Positions 45,892 to 57,678 of a stretch of DNA of 64,000 nt are shown one piece after another. Numbering within the stretch: the stretch's first letter is position 1; every line of letters begins with the position of its first letter. Under the pieces are notes generated by a model. That model did not search any database. It was given only the letters and a program-made list of their open reading frames with translations, and was not told the origin of the DNA. Where the stretch lies: assembly GCA_019915135.1 (NCBI GenBank), contig JAHLMK010000013.1, forward strand, positions 806,001 to 870,000. Reading direction: 5' to 3'. Source of the stretch: Strobilurus pachycystidiatus. Lineage: Eukaryota > Basidiomycota > Agaricomycetes > Agaricales > Physalacriaceae. The translations under genes and the position numbers were made by a program.

Positions 45892-47150
45892 TTACTTTTC
45901 GCTCATGACATCGCCTGTACCATGACGGAGATCAGAGCCTGAGCCTGACACGTCCTGCTCCAAGTCAATCTCCAGAATACTATGCGAATCTACAGTCCTG
46001 GATCTCCCGGAACGAGTCGCAAATCGAAGAGAGTGGCTGCGAAAGACATTGCTGCGCGACGTCCCGAGTCCGAGTCCGTCCGATGCATGGTCGCTGTCCT
46101 GGTCCAGCCGCGTATGGCCGGCCACAACGCGTGCCAGAATCAGAGTGGGTGCGATGCCCTAACAAAAAGCAAACCGGATAAGCCCAAGCCCAACAAAGGA
46201 GTGGTCAGCATCTACACGTACCGTAATAGCATACAACAAACTCCGAACGTATGCATAGCTCATGTCCGACCCAGATGGGTCGTAGAACGCGCTTTTGGCA
46301 AGTGTCCCGATGTAGACGATGTACGCGATCGAGTAGAGTGCGGCGGATTCGACAAGGATCTCGATGATGCCGCGATACGTCTTTGAACGCGAGCCGCTGA
46401 CGCGCAGAATCCGGAACACGATAAGGAGCGTGCAAATGCTATTCGTCGCGAGCGTCATGGAGAAGTAGATAAAGTTCCAGTTAATGCTCCAGACTGTACG
46501 TTCTCCACCGGCGGTAAATTGTGATGCGACGAATAGCCCACCGCTGACTGTCTCGGTTGTCAGCGCGAGTTGGAGGGAAGTGGGCCAAACTCACTCGTCC
46601 CGACGATGTTGATCAAACATGGGAAGACTATGATTAGCCAGTTGTTGCCCCATATAATCCAACATCTCCAGATCTAACACTATGTAAAGGTAGATTAAAT
46701 GGTCAAACACGGGGCACTTACGACTATGGCGTCAGCTATGAAGACATTGACCACAGCCGTTACGCCACTCAAGATACGCAGCGACTGGAAGTCGACGTTG
46801 ATGAAGCTCGCCTCGAACTCGTCCACCCGGGTGGCGCCATTCGCGATGAACGTGAAGTTGAGCTCGTTCCAGCGCAATCCGGCGTGGATTGAGACCATGC
46901 TCCACATGAGAGTGACGAGGGCAGCCATTACCGCGCGCCGTTTGAAGCCCTTCGTGACTAGTAAGCAGATTAGGTCAAGTTTAGCTTGACGAGTGCACGA
47001 CGAAGACGTACCTATCTGCCCCATCGTGATGAAGTAGACGGTGGTGTAGATCCCGTATACGAATATCTCAGTGACATTGGTGTTCAGCGTCGCAGACATG
47101 ATGCGTTTGAGGTCTGCATCGGTCAGACCAAAGTCAGCGGGGGTGGCCAT
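45892..47150 (-). CDS. Basidiomycete seven-transmembrane-type protein
   Basis: The gene starts at ATG 47150 (MATPADFGLTDADLKRIMSA). Exons then encode a series of hydrophobic helices: EIFVYGIYTTVYFITMGQI, AVMAALVTLMWSMVSIHAGL, ILSGVTAVVNVFIADAIVV, NNWLIIVFPCLINIVGT, FIYFSMTLATNSICTLLIVF and YIVYIGTLAKSAFYD, with IAPTLILARVVAGH as the last. A soluble, Ser/Asp-rich tail follows (DQDSDHASDGLGLGTSRSNV) and ends GTGDVMSEK. This layout, with a CWRCWIIWG-like motif between helices, is a family strongly expanded in mushrooms and often annotated only as hypothetical. Function and ligand are unknown; the seven-helix count is read from hydrophobicity and is approximate. A TATA-like element lies about 35 nt upstream of the ATG. 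No lesion was found. Confidence 0.7.
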
Positions 47151-47182
47151 GGTAATGTTGCAGTAATCTGAAAGTAGGACCC

Positions 47183-47190
47183 ATATATAA
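47183..47190 (-). promoter_or_regulatory. TATA-like element upstream of the seven-helix gene
   Basis: On the minus strand this reads TTATATAT, about 33 nt before the ATG at 47150, which fits a core promoter. Confidence 0.4.
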
Positions 47191-47719
47191 CGCGTCTGCT
47201 GCTTGCAGGGTGGAGGTCTGGGCGCTATCAGTGTTGATGCCATCTCTGATTGGGGCGAAAAGTGCAGAGTATCGAATTCCTCGAGTCACCGATATGTATA
47301 CTTATTCCGCATGTTGCCTCCTTGCACATATCAGAGTTTTTACGACACACGGGCAATGCGGTCGGCCTGGCGAGTAATCAACACCGCTCGTCACCTTGTA
47401 CTAGGGGTCGTATATTGAATTCGAGTATGAGGGTCACTGTTGGAAGGGCCCTTGTCGAGGATATGCGGTAAGGAGAGGGCCGAAGCGCGACGATCTAGGT
47501 AAAGAAGGTGAATAAATGTTACTGGGAATCATGGGAACACACACCTCTTTGTTTCAATGACGGTCGAATGCAGATAGCAAGAGAAAAAGAACTCGTCAAT
47601 GTAGTGTGAAGAGTCGGACTGCTGGCGTGATTTGTTGTAGAAAGAGGGTCCCTGTTTACCAGAGTCGAGACCGGAAGTGGCATAACGATAGTGCAGGAAG
47701 AGCTGATTAGTCCACTATT

Positions 47720-49834
47720 TCACTTTTCCCATCTCGGGCCTCCATGTTGGTTCTCGAAGGTTCCATAATCCGTACGAATCAAACCCGGAGGTCGACTGTT
47801 CCCATAGTAGAGCGCGGCGAATTTGACCTGGAGCCGCCTGACAAGGAGGATGCAGATGCTAGCCGTAACGCGATGAAACGGGCGCAGATCCTGGGGCCGT
47901 TTCATGTATGAGGGACTTGAAGAAGTACATTGTGCTGGGCATGAGTCAAAATAAGGGGGACGTTGGCAGAAGAACAGAGAGAGTCAAGCGCACCGCATCT
48001 TGGTCTTGCCGTCTGGCACTTTCAGCGCCCTCATCCGGCCTCCATGATATACTTCCTCAACTCGTCGGATAATGATCTCTGAGTGTGTGATGGTACGGCA
48101 AGACCTAAAGAGCGGTGGCCTATCACGCCGGCCTTGACTCGTAACCAATTACGGACGCTGCTGGAGTCATCGAGTTATGACCACCGTCTATGGTCATGGA
48201 GTTCAATCTTGACGAAATCCGGGATGGAGAAATCCAGACCTCAAGATCGATGTGGCGCGCGAAGGAGGAACGTCGGGGGTGGAGATGGAGGAGGTGGCGG
48301 AAGGCCCGCCTTGGGTCGTCGTGTGTACTAGATACCTGCGTTTAATCAGAAGGACGAGAAAGGCAGAAAGAGTCAAACACACATTCTCCGGAGCGTCCTG
48401 AACTTTTTCCCAGTCGCGAAATTAGCGTCGGTTCGTCTGTCCCCGCACTTCTCTGTTCGAAGGCCAGACGGCATGAAAGATCGCGTCTTCACGATGATCT
48501 CCAACTTTCCACTCGCTGCATACGTTCTCGTTCCATCGCCTCTTCTTCTTCTCGCGCAAGCTTCCTTCATCGAACAGCCAGTCAGCTCCATCATCACCAC
48601 CATCTTCGTCGTCCTTCATGCGCAAATGGAGGTGTTGATTTCCGAGCTTCGAAGACATGAATTCGATGCTGATTCTATGATTGGCATAGTCAGGTCTCCA
48701 TCTGTAGGACATACAGATAGACTAGAGCTTACTGCAGTAATCCATCGAAATCAAGAATCGAAGAGGCAGTCGAGGGTTGCGGAGTGTGACACCAGAAACG
48801 GGGTCGTAGAGTCGATGCTAGCCGCCGACGTTGCAAAAGGTGCGTAGACTATGGAAGTCGGCAACGTCGCCCATACGCTTGAGGCGCAGATGGCTGTTCG
48901 TACCAATGGACGTTTCCCTCGACACCCGATAAATGTTCTGGTTTCACCGCACCACCGCAGCTCTCATTGTCGATACGGAACCACCGAACGACGTGATTGA
49001 TGTTACAGCTCGAAGGTTGATCTTGCTACTTAATGCGCACGGCCTGAGGTGGCCAACAAGAGGGTTGGACGCTTGAACGGGGGGCCAAACACCATTAATG
49101 TCACGGAGAAAGAGGTGGTCGCTTCGGCCAAAGGGGTCCGCAATGTCGCGTGTAATTGACAGAAGCCATCCACTGCAATCTTTGCTAGCGTCACGCAAAA
49201 AGTCGTTGAGTGTTTCCGCGGCAAGAGGTATTGGATCGGATGACGGGATAGGAGAGCCGGTGTTCATGGCGGCGGAGACATCAGCGTCGGTCGTGACGGT
49301 GCTCGGAAGCGCTGGCTATCAGAGCGCTCTGCCCCAGAAGAGGGCAAAGACCAGATTCCAGTGGTGAGATGGGAAGGTACCACTCGACACCGGATGGTGA
49401 AGGAGGATGGCATGTCCGAGTCATTGGAGTGGCGTTTTCGTATGAGATAGGGTAAGGTGGAGAGAAAGACAGTGTCGGGGAGCCGCAATGTGGACTGGTC
49501 GCGATGGACGGCTGCCTGCACTGGAGAGGCCGTCAGACTTCAAAGGGCTCTGCAAAAGCGACAGAAAGAGAGCCGGTACGTACCAACAGATTAGATGAAT
49601 TGGCTCCAAGGCGGAAAAGGAGGAGGTAAAGCCGTTTTCAGACTCGAGTGCAAGGCGGATACAGGAGATGAATGTGCTGGTGACCGCGATGGGTGTTTTG
49701 AGCGCGACAAAGCCTGGGTTTGACAAGTCGGGAGGCTAGGAGAAAATGAGGTAAATGAGCAAAAGAGGAAGAGCAGCTAAATGCACCACGTACCAGGGTG
49801 CACGACGAGGCGTCTTAATGGTGTTGATGGTCTG
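47720..49834 (-). CDS. Probable multi-exon gene of unknown function (structure unresolved)
   Basis: Several minus-strand blocks look coding but I cannot join them with certainty. At the 5' side, TINTIKTPRRAPW (about 49834-49790) is followed by a GTACGT...CTCCTAG intron and then PDLSNPGFVALKTPIAVTST and FISCIRLALESENGFTSSFS (49732-49570), the latter partly hydrophobic. Next come a Pro/Ser-rich block (49270-49520), then ETLNDFLRDASKDCSGWLLS with SITRDIADPFGRSDHLFLRD (48944-49267), then WRPDYANHRISIEFMSSKLG with an acidic DDEDGGDDGAD run (48422-48712), and a Ser/Thr/Pro-rich block near 48130-48320. The order would suit a protein with one membrane segment and a long disordered tail. It could also be two genes. 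I do not recognise the family. Confidence 0.35.
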
Positions 49835-50829
49835 CGAAAGAGAGACGAAATTCAGCTAGTTTCGGTTAGATGCCGATCCATTTTGGTTGCCGGCCCGGTC
49901 CGGTAATTGTACGAGCCTTTGCTAAGTTTGCTTTACTTTACACCATCAATATCGACTATCTCTGCTCCAAAAGGTCGCACGGCGTCTCAAGATCTCATCA
50001 CGGAACTTTCAAGTCCGCAACGTCGCCAGGAAGACTACCTGTCCCGGATCCTAGTCCCCCATCGCAGTCCTGCTTAAATGTGCCAAATTCAGTTTGAGAC
50101 CGTCAGTGTTCTTACGAGCTGGGGCCCCAAGGCTGCGCGATTATCTGGGTCATGAGATGCATGTGGAAGGAAAAAAGGTGCTCCGCGGCTTTCGACCTTT
50201 ACCCTACTGAATATCTAACTTCTGTTCCATTCTTTCACTCACAGTGAAATCATGTTCGCGTCGTTGTCTTCCAAATCGCAACGCATTCAAGTGCAACAGT
50301 CAAAGAAAACCCGACAAAAGGTGTATAGATTGCACAGCGCACTCCGCCGCATGATACCGCGCGTACTCATGTTATGCTTGTACAGGTTCGTGGCGTGTGC
50401 ACCCAGACGACCGAGAAACGCTCACGTCGAAGCAGAAACCAGGCATCAAAGACTAGTTAATCACCGGACGTTTGACATACCTAGGTTAAGGCATATGCCA
50501 GCTCCAGGCAGGCTGCGGTGCTGCACCACACGGACTCGAACTCGATCTTGAGCCTCATCCTGATCCAAGCCAAGACGCTCACTAACGCCAGAGTCACTTT
50601 GAACCACCTCCGCTCCTTTCGCCCATTGCGATCGCTAGAAATATGCATAGATCGCATAGTTCGACATCTACATGTGCTCAAAATGCTTTTCTCCTTGAGG
50701 ATCCAACGGGCGCGTCATGATGCAGTCCCTAAGTACGCTGTAGCGTACAGGTGTCAGTCTCAAAGGCTTCGTACTCCAAGAAGCCGACGCTTCCTAACCT
50801 CGCCCGGCGATCTCGGGCCAAATGAGGAG
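49835..50829. other. Intergenic stretch upstream of the peroxygenase gene
   Basis: No gene-like frame. Its right end should carry the peroxygenase promoter. Confidence 0.45.
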
Positions 50830-50836
50830 TATATAA
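50830..50836 (+). promoter_or_regulatory. TATA box of the peroxygenase gene
   Basis: TATATAA lies 50 nt before the ATG at 50886, a normal distance for a strongly expressed fungal secretory gene. Confidence 0.5.
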
Positions 50837-50885
50837 CACTGTTTCCCACCATTCTCCAGATATTCACCTCTCACCCTCTCGAAAG

Positions 50886-52468
50886 ATGCGCCTCGTTCGT
50901 CTCTCCTTGCTCCTTCTTCCTTGCTCAGCCTTTGCGTATGCGGTACACGGGCGGGGCGATGGAAAAGATGCCTGTCCGTTCGCGGGAAACGCCACCAAGC
51001 GAGCGTCGGCGTTCGACCCGAGCCTTCTCGTCGATGTTACGGGAAAGCATGAATGGCGTGCCCCTCGGGAAGGCCAGTTACGCGGGCCATGCCCAGGTAA
51101 GCTGCTTCCATCGTTTATTAGGGTAAATTTACTGAAGGCGATATCACTGCCAGGCCTGAACTCCCTCGCCAATCACGGTGCAAGTCGATTTTGGCTTTTT
51201 TTCATTCGGCGCACTAACGCGACGATTCCAGTATCTCGACAGATCTGGCCTGACCACGCTCCTCGAAGCCGTCGAAGCGACTGGCAAGGTCTTCAACATG
51301 GGCTTCGACCTCGCTGTGTTCCTCTCTGTCATTGCTGTTGTCTTTGTAGGCGACCCGGTCACAACACAGTGGTCGATTGGCGGTCCGCCTCCGCAGAGTA
51401 TCCTGTCCCAGCTGGGGATCCTCGGACAGCCGACTGGGCTTAGCGGGAGCCACAACAAGTACGAATCAGACGCGTCACCCGGCCGTGGGGACGCGTATCT
51501 ACATGGTGGCGATGCGAGCACACTTAATAGGGACAACTTTCTGAGCCTTTATAACCTGATAGATCCTAGTATGTGTTTATTCATGGAATCGCCTGTCGCT
51601 AACCTTCCTACCAGAAATCGGGAACTATGACTTTAGTGTGCTTAGTACTCATCGCGGCCGGACCTTTGATTACTCCGTCCAAAACAACCCGTATTTCTTC
51701 TGGGGACCCTTCACCGGTAAGACAGTTCGGCGAGTTCTCTTCTTCGAAGTTGCTGACATTCCCCGAGGGCTTTTGGTCAGTCAGGCAGCGCACTCCTTCA
51801 TCCCTGATTTCATGTCCAACCACACCGAACATGGTCCTTTCCTGAGCAGCCGCGTTTTGAGATCCTTCTTTGGTGTTGAGTCAGTTGACATCTCCTGTCT
51901 TCAATCGTTCAGATTGTTGACGCGTTTCTGCAGCGACGACCTGAACGTCAATCGGGGATATGAACGCATTCCGGATGACTGGTACCATCGCCCTGATCCG
52001 CACACGATCACTGACGCCGCCCTACGAGGGCTGCAACTGCAATTAGAGAATCCACAGACACTGGCCGTTGGAGGAAATGTATGCCGCCATAATTTTAGTT
52101 GTCGAGCCTTGCTGATGCAATCATAGACGGGCAAAGTCAATACATTCACAGGTGTCAATCTTGAAGACCTGACGGGAGGCGTCTATAACCTCGAGACCTT
52201 GGCCGAAGGGAATAACCTCCTCTGTTTCACGCGAGTCCATTCTGATTCCTTCCCGGTCCAACCATACTGACGTGTGTTTCTTGTTAGGTACCAAATCATC
52301 CAATCCGTTACCCCCGATGTTGTGGGTGGACTCTTGGGCAACGTCTTGGCAGCGCTGGACTTGATAACGAAACATATAACGCCGCTTTTTAAGGATTATG
52401 GATGCCCGCAGATAACGCAGTTTGATCCTAGTTTGTTTGGGATATATCCAGGAGCGAAGGGATTCTAG
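50886..52468 (+). CDS. Secreted heme-thiolate peroxidase (unspecific peroxygenase/chloroperoxidase family)
   Basis: An N-terminal signal peptide is evident (MRLVRLSLLLLPCSAFAYAV). The heme-thiolate motif is GPCPGLNSLANHGYLDRSGL; its PCP cysteine is the axial heme ligand. The distal block reads NKYESDASPGRGDAYLHGGD: Glu, Asp, Ser and Arg of the usual E-x-D-x-S-x-x-R pattern are present. Downstream are SQAAHSFIPDFMSNHTEHGP, RGYERIPDDWYHRPDPHTIT, GKVNTFTGVNLEDLTGGVYN and the C-terminal FGIYPGAKGF. Such enzymes insert oxygen from hydrogen peroxide into many organic compounds outside the cell. Exons begin 50886-51096, 51154-51179 and 51232-51568. The second intron (51180-51231) has a GC-AG pair with a consensus GCAAGT donor, the only splice that keeps the conserved HGYLDRSG in frame. 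No lesion was found. Confidence 0.85.
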
Positions 52469-52698
52469 GATAGTTCTTATGTACTCGCTGTTACAGGTCC
52501 GACGTTGCTAAATACGAATTGACTGTTCTTTTTCTTTCATTTTATTGCGTCTGACGCAGATTCGAACCAATGATCACACTCGTTGTCGTGGCGTCGGAGG
52601 TGTATCACTCCTTTATCACCTACCACATCCTTCTATCTCTATCTCCAATCTTTCCTCATTTCCATCTTCAATTATGTCGCAAAAAATGGAATCTTGTG

Positions 52699-53360
52699 CT
52701 AATTACTCCTTTTCGACGTCGTCGTACGCGTCACACTCGCATTTTGTGCCCAGAACGTCGTTGGATTCGCGGACAACCAGTTCAAGTCGGAGGTGAGAGT
52801 GCAGGTCCCTGGTCTGCAGGACCAGGGCGGCGCCGTGCTGTGCGTCGGGAAGTGCGTGTGCACCCACGACAGCGGCAGCGGGTTGCCCACTGCCTTGCCC
52901 TTGCCCTTGGCGTCCTTGTCCCTCGAGATGAATGCATTCAGCCCCCACGACGTCAAGTCCACGTACATCTGCTCGTGGCCGTCATCTTCCTCTTTCTCTT
53001 CCTCTTCCAGGTAGTCCTCGTCCTCGTCGCCGAATGGATTGCGCCGGGCCAACGTCGACCCGCGAGACCGTCGTCCGTCCAGGACAGACTCTCGTCCGCC
53101 CATGCTCGCCGTCTCATTCAGCAGCGCAATTCCGACATAGTTGCTGCTCCTCCGGGGGCCCGTACCCGTCGTGGTCCGCACATTAAGTACGCGCAGATGA
53201 GCAAACAGTGCGCTCGTGCGCTGAACGGTATGGGGCATCAGGATTGTCGGGGTCATTGTCGTACTCTTCAATGCGTTTTAGAGGGCCGAATGCGCCGCTT
53301 GACACGCCACGTACCGAGCAGAGCAGCGGTCAGCTGCAGTCGGGAGAAGAGCGCGGACAT
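52699..53360 (-). CDS. Conserved protein of unknown function with WGLNAFI motif
   Basis: A first exon at 53360-53315 (MSALFSRLQLTAALL) can be joined through a GTACGT...GAAG intron to EYDNDPDNPDAPYR (from 53265). The main block then reads RTSALFAHLRVLNVRTTTGT, NYVGIALLNETASMGGRESV, TLARRNPFGDEDEDYLEEEE and MYVDLTSWGLNAFISRDKDA. These segments (SALFAxLR, YVGxALLxE, NPF followed by acidic residues, DLxSWGLxAF) recur in basidiomycete proteins I have seen without an assigned role. The frame shift between the EYDN block and the SALFAH block needs one more short intron, which I could not place with confidence. The C-terminal part past KGKGKA is less typical and may really be spliced further; the open frame ends at 52699. 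It lies between the peroxygenase and laccase genes. Confidence 0.5.
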
Positions 53361-53642
53361 TGTTGTTGCTCAGTAACCAAGTTTGCATGCGAAGTAGCAA
53401 TCCTGATGGTGAGTGGGATGGCGAGATACTTAGGTGTATCCACGTGTATCGGGTCCCAACAAACTAGATGAAGAGTTGAAAATTCGGGCCCATATAAGCC
53501 ACATTGTCTATTTGACTGTAACTACAGGACTACAGTCGCAAGAAAGTCATACATAGAGGGAGTGTTAAATAAGTGAAAAAGGTTCAATGCGCACAGACCG
53601 CTAAACCGGGGAGAAGCACTACATAGGGTATGTGTTACAATA

Positions 53643-56195
53643 TTACAATTCCGAGGAATCCAATGCGTTATAAATAGGGCACAACTCGTCCCAAGCGGCG
53701 GAAGGTGTAATGTTAGAGCCCCAGTCAGCACTGTCCTCGGCGAAAACAATTGCAAGACCACTGCAAGAGAGAGTCAGACAGAAGCAGTTATACTCAACAG
53801 GACTTACGCCTCGAGATGCCAGTCAATGTGGCTATTATGGGGAGGATTAGATATGCGAGGGAAAGAGACTCAAGGTGGTGACATTACCAATGCAAAAACC
53901 TGAGATGAGGGTGATTAGATGGGTGTGTGTGCGAGTACGGGAACGGTAGGACATACCAAGGTCCGGGATTGTTTGTGTCAAAGCGAATCGTGACATTGTC
54001 CCCAGCAGCACCCAAGCTCACCACGTCTCGGCGCACAGGGTTGTCGTAGTTGTATTCAGAACTGCCAGCCAAACGAACGACGTCGAAAGTGTGCTGTAAC
54101 ATATGCTTCAGAGGGGGAAAAGGGTCCGATGGTAAGAATAGCGTACCCCGTGGAGATGGAACGGATGAGGACCACCAGCGACACCTAGAGATGGTATCGA
54201 AAGTTCTATGATCGAGTTTGCGGGAAGGTTGATAACAGAGGCTTCAGACAGAAGGTCGCTGGGAGTCGCAGCACCGCTGAGAAGCTGAAGCAGTACGGGG
54301 ACAGTTGGGGGAACGTAAGAATCGCCGTTGATTTTGAATGTGAAAGTAGTCAGCTAGACATTGAATTGTTAGTATATCGGTTCTCCTGGGCGAAATAATA
54401 ACCTTACATCGAACGCCAAGGCCAAGTTGATGGTAACGTCGGGGTCGCCGAGCTACATAGCGTTCATCAGTCATCGAGCCAGAGTGGAAGTAAGTGGCAC
54501 ATACAGATCCCGGGTTCTCGAGAGGCTGTCACAAAGAGCAATATCAGAGAGCAACTCCCACACGAGATAGTGATATCTACTTACCACGAGGCTGGACTCG
54601 GACATGGCGGCAGTGCTGGTGAGGGTGGCAGCTGCAGGCTCTTCCTCGGCGGCACCAGAGTACCGCAAGATGGCAGAGTTGATTCCAGAAGTGAAACCAG
54701 TCTTTCCAAGGTTGGGGTTGGCTTGGATCCCTATGAATGATGAATGAGAAGGGTTGTGGCCGATGTGTAAGGTTTGGACTTGCAATAGTTGTCAACGGCC
54801 TGATCAGCAGTCAACTAGAAAAGACATGAGTCAGTGGCCCAGTGAGCATGATATAGACATACGATGAACGAGTAACGCTGTCCGGCAAAGATGTGGATCT
54901 GATCAACGGTGTAAGCTACGTGGTTCACGCTGTCGACTTCGATGATGGTCCTAGGGTTCCAGTTGCGGTGAAAGATGACAGATGGAAGAAATTGACACGA
55001 ACATGGTGTGGCCCTGGATGGCGAAGGTGTAGTTGGGGTCGCAAGACATGTTGACGAGACGGAAACGGTATCTGAAGAAGACTCGCTTAGATGCTGAATC
55101 TATGCAGGCTGTCATTGAAGACGAACCTCTTTCCGGATTCTACTGTGATGACTGCAAGTTCAGACGTCGGGTTGCTCGACCATCTGCAAGATGTCAGGAA
55201 GGGTACTCTAGCGGCATCGAGTTGTATCGACGTACCGGCCCAAACCGTTGATGAGGGTGCTATCCGGAGTCCTAGGTCGCGAACGCATGAGAATAAAATC
55301 ATGGAACCATTGGGCGAAATTTCTCACGGGAAGGTCAATGTCTCCGCAAAGCTGTGATACCAATCCTCGAGAGTGATAACAGTGGTTTCTGAGGAGTTCG
55401 TCAGATCGAGAAAGAGAGGGATCGAATGCGCGACTTTACCATCGTCGACGTCGTAGTCATCCAGGTAGGGATCTTCAGGATCGTACACAACGATTGCGCC
55501 ACGAAGCCCGTCACAGTATTGAGTGGCTGCAAAAAGAATTCAGTATAAGTGTCAGGCTCTCAAGCACATGAGCGGCGTACACAAATGGCTGTGGTACCAG
55601 AAAGTACCAGCTAGTTTTCAGATAAGTATGAGTCGGTGCATCTCAGGGCAAATACTGTGACTTGCCTTGGTCGGTCGCCGTAAAGTCGTATAGGAACGAG
55701 TTTCCACTCGCAATGGGGCACTGGCTGACGAAAGCTGGTCCATCTGCCCAGTTGGTGCCAGCCTGGAAGAAGCCGTGCCACTTTTGTGATGAAGGTCAGA
55801 GGGGAAGAAGGGAAGCAGAACGACAAAAGACCGCACATGCTAAACAGAGGGTGAGTTGCGTATTCACGGAAGCCTTTATTTGGACGTACAATGGTAGTGG
55901 AACGGAGAATATTGGTGTCGGTTAGCTCGTTCACCACGTTGATTTGGAAATTATCGCCCTTGGGACGGAGTAAGCGTGCGTCAAAGTGCCAGCACATGGA
56001 CCTATGTATCACCTTGGTTCCCGTGATGAGAGCGCCTCCAACGACGCCGCCAGCTAGAGCTGCGGTGCGGGTGAAGCCGTCGGGAGACACATCGACATTC
56101 GAAATGACCAAGTCCGCGACAGGACCAATGGTAGCTGCCAAAGCAAGGCGAGCAAGCAGAGCCACAGCGACGAAGTTGCTGAATGACGAGAACAT
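53643..56195 (-). CDS. Laccase (multicopper oxidase), first copper-binding His missing
   Basis: Starts [20 protein letters not shown] with a signal peptide, then [20 protein letters not shown], the standard laccase beginning. Exon 1 is 56195-56013, exon 2 is 55958-55890 and exon 3 is 55780-55666. Copper loops read [15 protein letters not shown] (first loop), [17 protein letters not shown] (second), [17 protein letters not shown] (third) and [15 protein letters not shown] (fourth, with the type-1 Cys). Blocks [42 protein letters not shown] and [14 protein letters not shown] fill the middle. The gene has more than ten introns, one with GC-AG ends (55665-55611). The first loop should be HWHG, but exon 2 ends STTI and exon 3 begins WHG in phase 0, so the first His is not encoded. 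Laccases oxidise phenols with reduction of oxygen to water outside the cell. The family identity is certain; activity is doubtful unless the sequence or splicing differs. Confidence 0.92.
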
Positions 56196-57678
56196 CTTTG
56201 TTGTTAAAGACCGGGGGAGAGGAGGGAGAGACTCAGAGGGAGAAAGACTGGTAAGCTGGAGTGCAGCTGGAGTGGAGAACTGAGGCGAATTCCTCCGTGT
56301 TTTATACATTCCTATGGCCGATTCTCGTACATGGCTCGTCAGTTAGTCTGAGTGAGGTGTGAGCGACCCTCGGGAGTCTGAGATTCAGACAGTGTTTACC
56401 CTGCTCTTTGTCCCTCGTTGAGTGACGGGATCGAGGAACACAGTGTATCTGATCCGTGCCCCAGAGGTTGGACGGGCGTCGCAGAACATACCGACAGAAC
56501 AGACGCTGCGGATGACTATCATGAAAGACCGGAGATATCAGCGTTTAACCAAGAAAGAATCACGTTCAGGACAGACGCAGTCCTAACAGAAGCATTCCTG
56601 ATCTCGCACTGTGCAGAAGAAGCTCAGAGACCTTCGAGTTCAGAAAAGAGGAAGAAGGCACAAGCACAGCGCTGCCGTAATAGAGAGAACGTATCGTTGA
56701 CGAGGCGCGTTGTTCGAACTGCGATATTGCCAGAGAATACGTAGACGAGGCGACCGTCGGATGAGTAGCCAGTGGGAGTGCCCAAGCCCGCACGCGGATT
56801 GAAGATCAAAAGAGGGCTGTCCTGATGTCGACGACCAACGACGCCCACTACTGTGAGGGCCGAGATGATAATCCTTACGATGATCGACACGAAGCTTCGT
56901 GAGCCCTTCTCTATGGCGATGAAGAGACCGCGTTCATCTCGAGTAAGAGTCTGGTGTGCTTCGGAGCTCGAAATATGTGATGGCCTTGGCGGCATCGTGG
57001 CCTGCCGGTGTCAGTCGACGTGATGACCTTATGATTTATCTAGGGCGCGACTCGGAGTCAATCAGTGGTGCCTTTATTTACGCATTAATTGACCAAGTCC
57101 GAGCCTCGAGGCACAACCGCAAGGGCCTCCCGGGGCCGATACTAGTGTCACTGTCTACGACTCTTTTTCTCTGAAGTCTGACGTTCACCGGGCAAGGCAC
57201 CAAAAGGAACACCAGTAGAATCCTTTAAAGCTGTCTGATGTTGTATCCGCAGTATTACGGCTCGCGAACGATGCTCGGGGTCGGTCAGGAAAGAAAAAGA
57301 AAAAGAAAAGAAAAGACAGAAAACTCTCTGATGAATAGCATCGGGATCATGGACGGAGGAGTGAGACGATGTCAAGCAGGAATTCCCTCGAATAAATCCA
57401 AGAGAGCATGAGACAAGTGGTACAGGAAGTCCGTTAACGGAGTTCGGTATGGGCATTGGGGAAGCACCCGGGAAGCACTATACGATGAGACTGGGATACT
57501 TACGAACAACATGACCTCAAGACCATCGCGAGACTGATCGCCCATCATTTACTCTGTCAAACTTGGCCGCATCTTCAAAGCTTCATTGCAAACATGCCAA
57601 ATTCTGACATTGTCTCTTGGCCGTAAGCTGGCCTCATGATCGTTACCGCGTCATCATCACACCTTGTCACCTGCCACT
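56196..57678. other. Intergenic stretch between divergent genes
   Basis: Holds the laccase promoter at its left end and the hydrolase promoter at its right end. The minus frame 56624-56995 (IVRIIISALTVVGVVGRRHQ) has one hydrophobic stretch but no family similarity. A purine-only A/G run of about 30 nt lies near 57287-57317. Confidence 0.4.
56300..56306 (-). promoter_or_regulatory. TATA box of the laccase gene
   Basis: TATAAAA on the minus strand, about 105 nt before the ATG at 56195. Confidence 0.5.
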
